In this document: one piece after another, positions 10,101 through 16,369 of the stretch
How the letters are laid out: each line of letters opens with the position of its first letter
Position numbering within the stretch: the stretch's first letter is position 1
Source of the DNA: Chloroflexota bacterium
Lineage (GTDB): Bacteria; Chloroflexota; Anaerolineae; 4572-78; J111
Length of the DNA stretch: 64,000 nt
Assembly: GCA_016860845.1 (NCBI GenBank)
Contig: BOKF01000013.1
Location: 124,001-188,000, forward strand
Direction: 5' to 3'
Program-made: the position numbers and the translations under genes
The notes under the pieces: generated by a model
Told to the model about the DNA's origin: nothing
Database searches by the model: none
Seen by the model: the letters and a program-made list of their open reading frames with translations, nothing else

Positions 10101-10648
10101 CTCATAATGTCGAAGCGAAGCTGGAATTTGAACCAGAGTTCATCCTGCCATTGGGCAGCTAATCCCCCAGGGACGCAGATCAGGCAGCGCCGCACATCGC
10201 CTCTGACGATCAACTCTTTGATGAGCAGGCCGGCCATAATGGTTTTACCGGCGCCGGGATCGTCGGCCAGCAAGAAGCGCAGGGGTTGGCGGGTGAGCAT
10301 CTCGCCATAGACGCCGGTGATCTGGTGAGGGAGAGGTTCAATGACCGAGGTATGCACAGCCAGCACCGGGTCAAAGAGATGGGCCAAGTGGATGCGGTAG
10401 GCTTCGGCGACCAGCCGGAATAGCTCGCCATCTGCGCTGAAGTGCCAGGTTCGGTGGGGCTGCCCCACTTCCAGGCCGGCTTCATCTGTGCGGTACAGCA
10501 GTTGGGTCCCTGGCTGGCCATCGGCCCGTTTATAGAATAATTCTACCGCCGTGGAGCCGTGCCATTTCACATCTACAATGGAAACGGTTTGTCCTGGAAC
10601 AATCCCTTTGACCTTAACGCCAGGTTTCAAGTCTTCGAGTTGGGCCAT
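7169..10648 (-). CDS. drmD-like: SNF2-family helicase with DUF3883, DrmD-like
   Basis: A 1159-aa protein taken from the ATG at 10648 (MAQLEDLKPG); a TTG 12 codons upstream is less likely. The SNF2 ATPase lobe has Walker A DPGAGKT (130-136), DEAH followed by KM near 235, and MTATPHNGKEEDFQ. The second lobe ends in LEQRFGRIHRIGQ, typical of Swi2/Snf2-like helicases. A long coiled-coil region follows, then a C-terminal DUF3883 domain (GYDIESLDP and FIEAKGR). This architecture matches DrmD of class 1 DISARM and the helicases that accompany DUF1156 methylases. No drmA, drmB or drmC is visible in the window. First gene of the six-gene minus-strand cluster. Confidence 0.88.
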   Translation of the reverse strand: MAQLEDLKPGVKVKGIVPGQTVSIVDVKWHGSTAVELFYKRADGQPGTQLLYRTDEAGLEVGQPHRTWHFSADGELFRLVAEAYRIHLAHLFDPVLAVHTSVIEPLPHQITGVYGEMLTRQPLRFLLADDPGAGKTIMAGLLIKELIVRGDVRRCLICVPGGLAAQWQDELWFKFQLRFDIMSRETIETSVSGNPFQDKDLLIIRLDQVARDDELQEKLRRTEWDLAIIDEAHKMSAHFWVGELEETKRYKLGKLLSSIARHFMLMTATPHNGKEEDFQLFLALLDPDRFEGRFREGTHQVDISDIMRRMIKEDLRRFDGRPLFPERIAYTASYALSPGEIQLYNAVTDYVREEFNRADQLGDDKRKGTVGFALTILQRRLASSPEAIYQSLKRRHQRLEKRLQEVKGGQQAAATDDARYYDQGYLEDLDDAPADEVEAIEEQVSDSATAALTIAELQAEIETLKKLETMAYRVRHSGTDRKWEELTSILQDEQRMIDGNGQRRKLVIFTEHRDTLTYLWERISTLFGREDILVSIDGSVPREQRRATEDRFRNDPEVYFLLATDAAGEGINLQRAHLMINYDLPWNPNRLEQRFGRIHRIGQTEVCHLWNLVAGETREGQVYARLLHKLETESKALQGKVFDVLGALFEQTPLSKLLVEAIRYGDQPEVRAKLEQKVDNAVDQERVRELLETRSLVTERMDTSQIMRIREEMERYAARRLQPHYIKSFFLQAFERLGGSLREREPGRYRISHVPARIRHHAKELGTLVPVWEKYDRVCFDKEQLNHAGQVQADFVCPGHPLLDTVIHLTLDKYRETLRSGAVLVDETDPGREPRVLFFLEQNIQDAGTASSGSKRVISREVHFVEIDVEGQIRTGGYAPYLDYRPATAEELAQIETTLTADWLVGEALEGQVMAYAIEKLVPRHLQQVRQRREAQVDKTLAAVHERLTKEINYWDKRAAELRQQEKSGKANDRLNAAKAQQRADELAARLERRKEELALERQISATPPIIIGGAVIIPLGLLLGDKTPPELMDRRITEAIAMHAIMETEAGLGYHPRDVHKENLGYDIESLDPRTGRLRFIEAKGRRAEAETVTVTRNEILTAINSPEQYILALVEVENGQAKAPRYVRKPFSREPDFGVTSSNYDLADLMARGDAPM

Positions 10649-10681
10649 GTGGGGTACCCCAGTCAAGAGATGATAAAATAA

Positions 10682-10710
10682 CAAAAAGACGCGGCCTTGA
10701 CCAAGCCGCG
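10682..10710 (-). terminator. Terminator-like hairpin just upstream of the DrmD-like gene
   Basis: On the minus strand CGCGGC pairs with GCCGCG across a loop containing an extra TTG/CAAG pairing, followed by TCTTTTTG and more T-rich sequence. It ends about 34 nt before the ATG at 10648. It may end transcription coming from the right or act as an attenuator of the helicase operon; the sequence alone does not decide. Confidence 0.6.
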
Positions 10711-10779
10711 CCTCTGTGCTAAGATATGCTCAACAACAACACACGGCCAGGCCGCTTTACCTGGTCACAGCAAATACAT

Positions 10780-10815
10780 AAAGACCCCTAAAGGTTTGGC
10801 AGCCGAGGGGTCTTT
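10780..10815. terminator. Bidirectional terminator-like hairpin
   Basis: A perfect 10-bp stem AAAGACCCCT / AGGGGTCTTT around a 16-nt loop, with T-rich flanks on both strands. It separates the sigma fragment on the right from the DrmD-like operon on the left. Confidence 0.7.
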
Positions 10816-11189
10816 TGCTTTTCCTGAATATTTTATCACGATTCTATGTCCCCTGACAACCCCTTCGAGCTTACAGTTTCGTAACGATATTATTCGCCCT
10901 GCAATCTTTTTGAATTTTTGTCCCAACAGAAAAGCCCTTTCCTTGAGGAAGCAGGGCGACTTGCTGATGACGATGGGGAGTTGAACTTGTGGCAGAGTTA
11001 TCGTTGGAGTCACAGCCCAAGACAAAAAACTACCTTACCAGGCAGTTTCAAAAGGCTCCAGACTCATATATCGGCATGACCAGGAAGGTTCTTCCTTGAG
11101 GAAAAATGAGCTAGACTGCTGCCGGTCGTTCAACGTTCTAGTAACAGAGGCAATTTCGACACTCCAATTTCTGCTGGGGTTTAAACTGC
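10816..11189. other. Gene-free stretch with small hairpins
   Basis: No convincing gene. A nested hairpin at 10934-10957 (GCCCT, TTCC, TTGA, GGAA, AGGGC) includes TTCCTTGAGGAA. The same 12-mer recurs at about 11090, and its relatives recur near 11676 and at 12839-12913, suggesting a shared repetitive origin for the 10.9-12.9 kb region. Nothing else was recognised. Confidence 0.5.
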
Positions 11190-11777
11190 TTACGACTTGC
11201 GGCTGCGCTCAGAAGTGCTTAACTTTCGCAGGGTTTTGACTTCTATCTGGCGAATCCGCTCGCGGGTCACGCCGAAGGCGTTGCCTACCTCTTCCAGAGT
11301 ATGGCTCTCGCCATCTGTCCTACCAAAGCGCAGCTCCAAGATTTTGCGCTCCCTTTCACTCAGGGTGTCAAGACCTTGTAACAACTGTTCCTTGAGTTGT
11401 CGTAAGGCCGCGTCAACCGGCTCAAATCTCGCGTCATCACTGACAGAGTCAGCCATGCTACTCTCTTCCAACCCGGCAGGTGTTTCGGGCGACATCGGCC
11501 CCTGGGTCATCCGAATGATGCGCTCCACTCTGTTGGCCTCTCGGCACCAGCGACGCTCTATATCCGGGTCCAGGCGCTGATGATTGGCCAACGCCTCCTT
11601 GATGGCCTGAATATCTTTGGACGAGAGTTGGCCCATTTCCAGGGCGATTTCTTTGGGGGTCGGCTCTCGACCGTTTTCCTTGAGGAGGCGGCGTTGCGTT
11701 CGCACCAGCTTACTGACGGTTTTGATCATGCAGTAGGGAACTCGGATGGTTCGGACCTGGTCATTCATGCTAATCAC
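11190..11777 (-). CDS. Truncated sigma-70 factor (regions 3 and 4 only)
   Basis: 195 aa from a GTG at 11777 (an ATG at 11768 is equally possible). It begins at region 3.0 (DQVRTIRVPYCMI), continues through region 3.1 (GREPTPKEIALEMG) and ends with a full region 4 helix-turn-helix (ERERKILELRFG, then LEEVGNAFGVTRERIRQIEV). Regions 1.2 and 2, which bind core polymerase, melt DNA and read the -10 element, are absent, and an in-frame TGA closes the frame 4 codons before the GTG. No region-2-like sequence was seen in the ~100 bp upstream. About 25 unusual residues (NHQRLDPDIERRWCREANRV) sit between regions 3.0 and 3.1/3.2. It could be a decayed rpoD paralogue or a DNA-binding regulator that kept its -35 recognition domain. 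Confidence 0.8.
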   Translation of the reverse strand: MISMNDQVRTIRVPYCMIKTVSKLVRTQRRLLKENGREPTPKEIALEMGQLSSKDIQAIKEALANHQRLDPDIERRWCREANRVERIIRMTQGPMSPETPAGLEESSMADSVSDDARFEPVDAALRQLKEQLLQGLDTLSERERKILELRFGRTDGESHTLEEVGNAFGVTRERIRQIEVKTLRKLSTSERSRKS

Positions 11778-11910
11778 TTTAAGCTCAGGTCAAGTCGCCC
11801 AACTTTGAAGTCGTGGAAAACCCGACTGTTGGATTCGCAGGTATAATCCCCATATCTACGTTCCTAGGAAAACTCCAGTGTTATCCAGCAACTGACCGGA
11901 CGTACTTACC

Positions 11911-12303
11911 TTACTCATTTCCCAAGTTATGTAGTTTGGTTTCAATTTCCCTAATGTCCTTAAACTGGTCGGAAATTTCGGGTGGTATGTCATAAGCTCT
12001 ACGTTTGAACGCAAAGAGGGTATAAACCGTTTTAGATTGATAGCCTTCGGCGTATGTGGAAATACCAACAAGCTCCCATCCCACACTCCCAAGATTAGTG
12101 AGATTATTCCACTGACTTATGTCTTTATCAGTTACTAAAAGATATTCCCATTTTTCAGCCATGGATTGTTGATAGGCTTCAATTGCTTGCCGATACTCTA
12201 CATGTCGCTTTTCAAGATGGCTTTTTAGTTGATTAATCTTTTGTTGGCGTTGCTTACGAGCCTCACGTTGTTCTTTTGGCTCACCGGATAAAAAACCCAA
12301 CAT
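11911..12303 (-). CDS. Small DUF4177-like protein with N-terminal coiled coil
   Basis: 130 aa from the ATG at 12303, with AAGGAG 9 nt upstream. Residues ~8-45 are a highly charged helix (KEQREARKQRQQKI). Residues ~50-95 contain WEYLLV, then LGSVGWELVG and a terminal FAFKR, the W-E-Y...GWELV...FKR pattern of DUF4177-type small domains. No function is known for these. It lies upstream of the sigma fragment on the same strand, separated by ~130 bp. Confidence 0.6.
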   Translation of the reverse strand: MLGFLSGEPKEQREARKQRQQKINQLKSHLEKRHVEYRQAIEAYQQSMAEKWEYLLVTDKDISQWNNLTNLGSVGWELVGISTYAEGYQSKTVYTLFAFKRRAYDIPPEISDQFKDIREIETKLHNLGNE

Positions 12304-12501
12304 TTTCAAATTCTCCTTCTGCTAGTAATAAAAGAATTTGTGTATTAGTCGCCCAATATCTCTTGATGCTGTAGGCGCAGTTACTAGAGTTAACACCCGC
12401 ATCACAGCACGTAATGATGATAAATCTCTTCTAGTACGCCTCTGACCTCCATGAAAACAGACTCGAAATATGGGACGCATCACGATGATAAGAGTCAAAA
12501 G
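12304..12501. other. Intergenic sequence
   Basis: About 200 bp between the DUF4177-like gene and the duplicated hairpin module. No gene, promoter or repeat was recognised with confidence. Confidence 0.4.
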
Positions 12502-12561
12502 TGAAACGACCCACCTAGGCCAGGATGGGTTATTTCATCACTAAAAGAAAGGATTCCCACA

Positions 12562-12651
12562 ATGCCAATTTCACTTTTATCCTATCACAACTTGGGCTTT
12601 TCAAACACCCCAATTTTGGGGGGTATAAAAGGATTTTCAGACCATAAATGA
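12562..12651 (+). CDS. Possible small peptide, copy A
   Basis: ATG to TGA, 29 residues (starts MPISLLSYHN, ends GFSDHK). A purine-rich GAAAGGA lies about 11 nt upstream and the stop codon overlaps the start of hairpin B. Support comes only from its position in the duplicated module. It could equally be chance within a structured RNA. Confidence 0.25.
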   Translation: MPISLLSYHNLGFSNTPILGGIKGFSDHK

Positions 12652-12716
12652 AACAGCCGGCCCCGGCACGGTCGGCTGCTTCATCTAACAATCTTCGAAA
12701 GGAATCCTACATCAAT

Positions 12717-12806
12717 ATGAGTATTCTTTACAGTTATATACTACCACGTTTGGCCGAGGAGCAACACCCCAATTTTTGGGGGTTTAAAAAGGTCAGTCTA
12801 CCTTGA
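12717..12806 (+). CDS. Possible small peptide, copy B
   Basis: ATG to TGA, 29 residues (starts MSILYSYILP, contains HPNFWGFKK). It is the same length and same module position as copy A, preceded by GAAAGGA. The shared CCCCAA/TTGGGG element is read in a different frame here, which argues against strong protein-level conservation between the two. Confidence 0.25.
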   Translation: MSILYSYILPRLAEEQHPNFWGFKKVSLP

Positions 12807-12840
12807 GGCCGGCCCTGATTTCCTCAGGGAAATATTGTTC

Positions 12841-12906
12841 CTCAAGGAAATATATGGATTACGCCTCATCCTCCTCAAGGAGATTTATGGATTACGCCTC
12901 ATTCTC
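12841..12906 (+). repeat. Two tandem 33-bp repeats
   Basis: Units 12841-12873 and 12874-12906 differ at only a few positions, each starting CTCAAGGA and containing ATGGATTACGCCTCAT. The unit length is a multiple of three, so the reading frame is kept. A degraded third unit start (CTTGAGGAG) follows, and a CCCTGA/TCAGGG hairpin (12813-12829) precedes them. Confidence 0.85.
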
Positions 12907-13330
12907 CTTGAGGAGAAGTTGACTAAGTTGAAAGTGCTTGAGGCAATCCGTAGAGTAAATTCCCACCACCCGGTGATCGTCGTCTCCGCGTATGGGGACA
13001 AACGCACCCGGCAGGAAGCGGCCCAGAGGGGCGCGGACGGCTTCTTTCAAAAGCGGGCCAACGTCGCCAAGCTCTACCGACAGATGCGCATCCTCCTGGC
13101 CATGCACTCGCCGCACCAGCTTGAAGCCGAACTCAGCCTCCAAACAGAGGGCCGTCAGGCCCAGCTCATCGCTCAGACGCGCCGGCTGAACAAGCTCAAA
13201 GAACGGCAGGCGCTGCTGGGGATTGATGCGCCGCCAGAGCTGCTCATCGAGATTGAGGATTTAGAGGGGGAAATAAAAAGGCCGGTCTTCTATTTGCCCG
13301 CAAACAGGGCCAACTCTCTAATAACAAAAA

Positions 13331-13356
13331 ACCGACCCATAAAGGTCGGTCTTTCA
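13331..13356 (+). terminator. Rho-independent-type terminator
   Basis: Stem ACCGACC / GGTCGGT with a 6-nt loop, A-rich before and CTTTCATTT after. It lies at the end of the receiver remnant. Confidence 0.65.
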
Positions 13357-13420
13357 TTTGAGTTAGGGGTCTAATCGAGTTCGATTCGGGCTGTCAAGGT
13401 TACTTTGATTAATTGTCTAC

Positions 13421-13441
13421 CCGGCTTCTGCCGGGGTTTTG
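13421..13441 (+). terminator. GC-rich hairpin with T-run
   Basis: CCCGGC-TTCT-GCCGGG followed by GTTTT on the plus strand. It lies 6 bp past the stop codon of the minus-strand TakP-like gene and may serve both directions. Confidence 0.6.
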
Positions 13442-13446
13442 AGTTA

Positions 13447-14583
13447 TTACGAGGTAGCACTGAGCTTGGAGTGGATAAAGCGTGACACGCCGCCTTCGTT
13501 GATGTCGTGCCAGGCGTAGATGCCTTCGCGGAACTTGATCCACTCGTCGTAAACCGTCTTGAAATCAGCATCTTGAGCCGCCAGTTCATCATACAGGGCA
13601 AAAGAGGCCTCTTCTGCCGCCGTCATGATCTCATCACTATAGGGTGTCAAGACAACCCCACCGTCCACCAAGCGGGTCAGCGCTTCGTTGTTGCGAGCGT
13701 CGTAGCGGGCCAACATGACCATGTTAGCCTGGTAAGCGGCTGTCTCAACCGCAGCTTTATAAAGCTCCGGCAGGGCTTCCCACTCGGCCAGGTTGATTTG
13801 CACTTCCAGGGTGGGACCCGGCTCCCACCAACCCGGATAATAATAGAAACCGGTTGCCTTTTGCAGCCCTAACTTTTCATCGTCATAAGGGCCGACCCAC
13901 TCAGCAGCGTCAATCGCCCCGGTTTGGAGCGCCTGGAAAATTTCCCCGCCGGGCAGCGTCTGGACCGTTACCCCTAATTTGGTCATCACCTGACCGCCCA
14001 GGCCGGGAATGCGCATTTTCAAACCTTCCAGATCGGCTAGGGTGCTGATTTCTTTACGGAACCAGCCGCCCATCTGCACCCCGGTGTTGCCTGCCGGGAA
14101 CTGAATCACCCCGAACTTTTCGGCATATAACTCGCGCAGCATCGTCAACCCGCCGCCTTCGTAGAGCCAGGCGTTTTGCTGCTGTGCATTCAAGCCGAAG
14201 GGCAGAGCCGTTCCAAAGGCGGTAATGGGGCTTTTACCAACATAATAATAGGAGGCCGTGTGGCCGATAGGCACGGCCCCTTGCTCCACCACATTGAGCA
14301 CTTCCAGGCCCGGGGCAATTTCGCCGGCAGCGCGCGGGTTAACAATAAATTTGCCGTTGGTTAACGCCGCTAAAGCTTCCGCAAACACGGTAGCCCCGCC
14401 AAAAATAGTATCGAGGGCGACCGGCCAACTGGTGGCCATCTCCCACTCAAGCGTGGGCAAATCTGCGTCCTGGGCATTGGCGACAATATCCGCCGCTCTG
14501 GGTTGAGCCAGGAAGCTTGCAGCACCGGCTGCCCCCACGATGGACGCTTTTTTCAGAAAACCTCTTCGATCAAGCTTTTCCAT
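13447..14583 (-). CDS. TRAP transporter substrate-binding protein, TakP-like
   Basis: 378 aa with a twin-arginine-type signal ([10 protein letters not shown]) and hydrophobic segment, so it is probably exported folded. The mature part matches the DctP/TakP family of extracytoplasmic receptors, which in TakP bind 2-oxo acids; [12 protein letters not shown] and [10 protein letters not shown] are characteristic of that subgroup. AAGGAGGA precedes the ATG. The membrane subunits (small and large TRAP permeases) are not adjacent, so it is an orphan binding protein here. Ligand is inferred from family only. Confidence 0.88.
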   Translation of the reverse strand: MEKLDRRGFLKKASIVGAAGAASFLAQPRAADIVANAQDADLPTLEWEMATSWPVALDTIFGGATVFAEALAALTNGKFIVNPRAAGEIAPGLEVLNVVEQGAVPIGHTASYYYVGKSPITAFGTALPFGLNAQQQNAWLYEGGGLTMLRELYAEKFGVIQFPAGNTGVQMGGWFRKEISTLADLEGLKMRIPGLGGQVMTKLGVTVQTLPGGEIFQALQTGAIDAAEWVGPYDDEKLGLQKATGFYYYPGWWEPGPTLEVQINLAEWEALPELYKAAVETAAYQANMVMLARYDARNNEALTRLVDGGVVLTPYSDEIMTAAEEASFALYDELAAQDADFKTVYDEWIKFREGIYAWHDINEGGVSRFIHSKLSATS

Positions 14584-14629
14584 ACCATCCTCCTTGATAA
14601 GATTTAACTACCTTGTTTAATTTGGCGGC

Positions 14630-14657
14630 ATTGTATCATAAGAAAAATGAAACACAA
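14630..14657 (-). promoter_or_regulatory. Likely sigma-70-type promoter of the TakP-like gene
   Basis: Read on the minus strand: TTGTGT, 16-nt spacer, TACAAT, with the -10 ending 46 nt before the ATG at 14583. Confidence 0.5.
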
Positions 14658-14754
14658 AAAATTACTCCCGTTTTGCCAGACTCAGGCGGTTTTACTTTTC
14701 AACCCCTTTGATGTAACCTTGAAGCTCCAACCTCAAGCAAAGATAGGAGGATCT

Positions 14755-15807
14755 ATGATTAACCTGCAAGAAGTCCTCAACCGGCTGCCGCGCCTGCCCT
14801 TAGCCCAGTTGCCAACACCCTTACAGCCCGCCCCCCGGCTCTCCAAAGCCCTGGGCGGGCCAGCCATCTATTTTAAGCGGGACGACCTGACGGGCATGCC
14901 CCTGGGCGGCAACAAAACCCGCATGTTTGAATACGTCCTGCCCCGCGCCCTGGCCGCCGGAGCCGACTGCGTTGTCGCCGGAGCTGCCATTCAATCCAAT
15001 TACTGCCGCCAATTGACTGCCGCCTGCGCCCAAGTCGGCCTGGAGGTTTACCTGGTGCTGCGCTCGGTCCGGCCCGATGTTGAAACCGTCCCGCAGGGCA
15101 ACTTTCTGCTGGACCTGCTGATGGGCGCTCACGTTTATCTTGTCGAAAACATGGGCTGGCCGGAGCAGATTGAAAAAATTTACGAGTTGGCCGAAGAACT
15201 GCGCGCCCAGGGCCGCCGGCCTTACGTGGCCCGCGCCGCCAACCAGGCTGATATTGGCCTCGACGCCGCCGCCTACACTAACTGCGCCCTGGAACTGCAC
15301 CACCAGTTGGCCGAACAAGGTCTAAAGCCCGACTACCTGTATGTGGCTGCCGCCGATACCACCCAGGGCGGTTTGCTCCTCGGCGCCAAGATCCTCGGCG
15401 AGACCTACCAGATTGTCGGCATTAATCCGCTGGGTAAAGCTGCTTTTGGCGGTCCTCCGGCTACCGAATTGATTATTCACGCCGCCCATAAAGCTGCGGC
15501 TGAGCTTAAGCTGCCGGTTGAAATTCGCCCGGAGGAAGTCATCAGCTATAATGACTATGTGGGACAGGGTTATGGGATGCCCACGCCGGAGGGTCTGGCC
15601 GCAATCCGGCTGGTGGCCGAGACGGAAGGGATTTTGTTGGACCCGGTCTACACCGGCAAGGCCATGGCCGCGCTGATGGATCACATCAAGCAGGGTCGTC
15701 TCAAACCAAGCGATACAATCGTTTTTCTGCACACCGGCGGCTATCTGGCCCTGTTTGCCTACCAGCACTATTTTGATTTTGAGGGTCAAGTGGGCAAGAT
15801 TATCTGA
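14755..15807 (+). CDS. D-cysteine desulfhydrase / ACC deaminase family PLP enzyme
   Basis: 350 aa from the ATG at 14755, which follows AGGAGG; the frame extends 36 codons further upstream without support. It is a fold-type II PLP enzyme with the Schiff-base lysine in GGNKTR and a substrate-binding stretch AAIQSNYCRQ. A Gly-rich phosphate site is in AADTTQGGLLLGAK, and the end has HTGGYLALFAY, typical of the group. The family degrades D-cysteine or related amino acids to pyruvate, ammonia and sulfide, or 1-aminocyclopropane-1-carboxylate. Which substrate applies cannot be told from sequence alone. It is divergent from the TakP-like gene, which is interesting because TakP ligands include pyruvate-like acids. 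Confidence 0.87.
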   Translation: MINLQEVLNRLPRLPLAQLPTPLQPAPRLSKALGGPAIYFKRDDLTGMPLGGNKTRMFEYVLPRALAAGADCVVAGAAIQSNYCRQLTAACAQVGLEVYLVLRSVRPDVETVPQGNFLLDLLMGAHVYLVENMGWPEQIEKIYELAEELRAQGRRPYVARAANQADIGLDAAAYTNCALELHHQLAEQGLKPDYLYVAAADTTQGGLLLGAKILGETYQIVGINPLGKAAFGGPPATELIIHAAHKAAAELKLPVEIRPEEVISYNDYVGQGYGMPTPEGLAAIRLVAETEGILLDPVYTGKAMAALMDHIKQGRLKPSDTIVFLHTGGYLALFAYQHYFDFEGQVGKII

Positions 15808-15851
15808 CCACTGGCCTAGCTACCCTACACTTTGCTCTGTGAAATTAAATG

Positions 15852-15932
15852 GGACACGGATGAACACAGATTTCACGGATTTTTCTTTAATTTTTTGATC
15901 TAATCTGTGTTTATCCGTGTTAATCCGTGTCC
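15852..15932. repeat. Imperfect inverted repeat (ATCCGTGT family)
   Basis: Outer arms GGACACGGAT (15852-15861) and ATCCGTGTCC (15923-15932) and inner arms AACACAGATT / AATCTGTGTT are perfect complements around a T-rich loop. Direct copies of ATCCGTGT lie in the right arm. Looks like a REP-type extragenic element. Confidence 0.75.
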
Positions 15933-15987
15933 TAATTTGAAACTGTAGAGTTGTCAGACTACTGACCACTATTTTCTGGAGGTCAAA

Positions 15988-16347
15988 ATGCCTTATCTAC
16001 TCTTAAGATGGCTCTTTCTGGCCATTGCCATTGCCATCACTGCCTGGCTGCTGCCGGGGATTCAGGTTAGCGGCGGGATTACGGGCTTAATTATTGCGGC
16101 GGCAGTGTTGGGGCTGGTCAACGCGATCATCCGTCCCATTGTTTCATTCTTTACCTGTCCCCTCATTATTTTGACCCTGGGGCTTTTTATTCTGGTCATT
16201 AATGCCATGATGTTGGCCCTGACCTCCTGGCTCATCCCCAGTATCTTACAGGTGAGCGGCTTCTGGACGGCCCTGTTTGCCAGCCTGATTATCAGCATCA
16301 TCTCCGGTCTGCTCACCGCGTTCCTCCACGACGAAAGCCGCTGGTAA
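15988..16347 (+). CDS. Phage-holin-family-4 (YvlD-like) membrane protein
   Basis: 119 aa, almost wholly hydrophobic with four membrane segments. The pattern [10 protein letters not shown], then [10 protein letters not shown] and [15 protein letters not shown] is diagnostic of the PF04020 holin-4_2/YvlD group, widespread chromosomal membrane proteins of unknown function that are not themselves evidence of a prophage. GGAGG precedes the ATG. Followed by the CDF gene after 22 bp. Confidence 0.85.
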   Translation: MPYLLLRWLFLAIAIAITAWLLPGIQVSGGITGLIIAAAVLGLVNAIIRPIVSFFTCPLIILTLGLFILVINAMMLALTSWLIPSILQVSGFWTALFASLIISIISGLLTAFLHDESRW

Positions 16348-16369
16348 ATATTGGAGGTCTCACCCGCTC

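Larger units (their letters stand above)
12502..12806 (+). repeat. Tandemly duplicated module: hairpin, SD-like site, 30-codon ORF, CCCCAA/TTGGGG palindrome
   Basis: Two copies about 155 bp apart share the same order of elements. Copy A has hairpin 12502-12537 (TGAAA..ACCCA / TGGGT..TTTCA), GAAAGGAT at 12545-12552, an ORF at 12562 and CCCCAATTTTGGGG at 12608-12621. Copy B has hairpin 12649-12683 (TGAAACAGCCG / CGGCTGCTTCA), GAAAGGAA near 12696, an ORF at 12717 and CCCCAATTTTTGGGG at 12767-12781. Both ORFs are exactly 90 nt. The hairpin sequences differ while pairing is kept, so structure seems conserved over sequence. Confidence 0.6.
12835..13374 (+). pseudogene. Response-regulator receiver remnant with effector-associated-type tail
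   Basis: The frame encodes the C-terminal half of a receiver domain: HHPVIVVSAYGD (strand 4), GADGFFQK (strand 5 with the conserved Lys) and the alpha-5 helix. The strands carrying the acidic pocket and phospho-Asp are missing and replaced by translated 33-bp repeats (LKEIYGLRLIL twice). After the receiver comes a short helical segment (LNKLKERQALLGIDAPPELL, then EIEDLEGEI) of a kind seen next to large signalling or conflict proteins in filamentous bacteria; that link is from memory and tentative. The only start is a TTG. The last ~30 codons run through a terminator hairpin. Best read as a decayed gene. Confidence 0.6.

Noticed and set aside
10765..11025. 86-aa minus-strand frame in the hairpin-rich gap
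   Set aside because: Runs through the terminator hairpin at 10780-10815, has no ribosome site and no recognisable domain.
15988..16347. Holin-family protein as a sign of a prophage
   Set aside because: PF04020-type proteins are ordinary chromosomal membrane proteins. No other phage gene is nearby.
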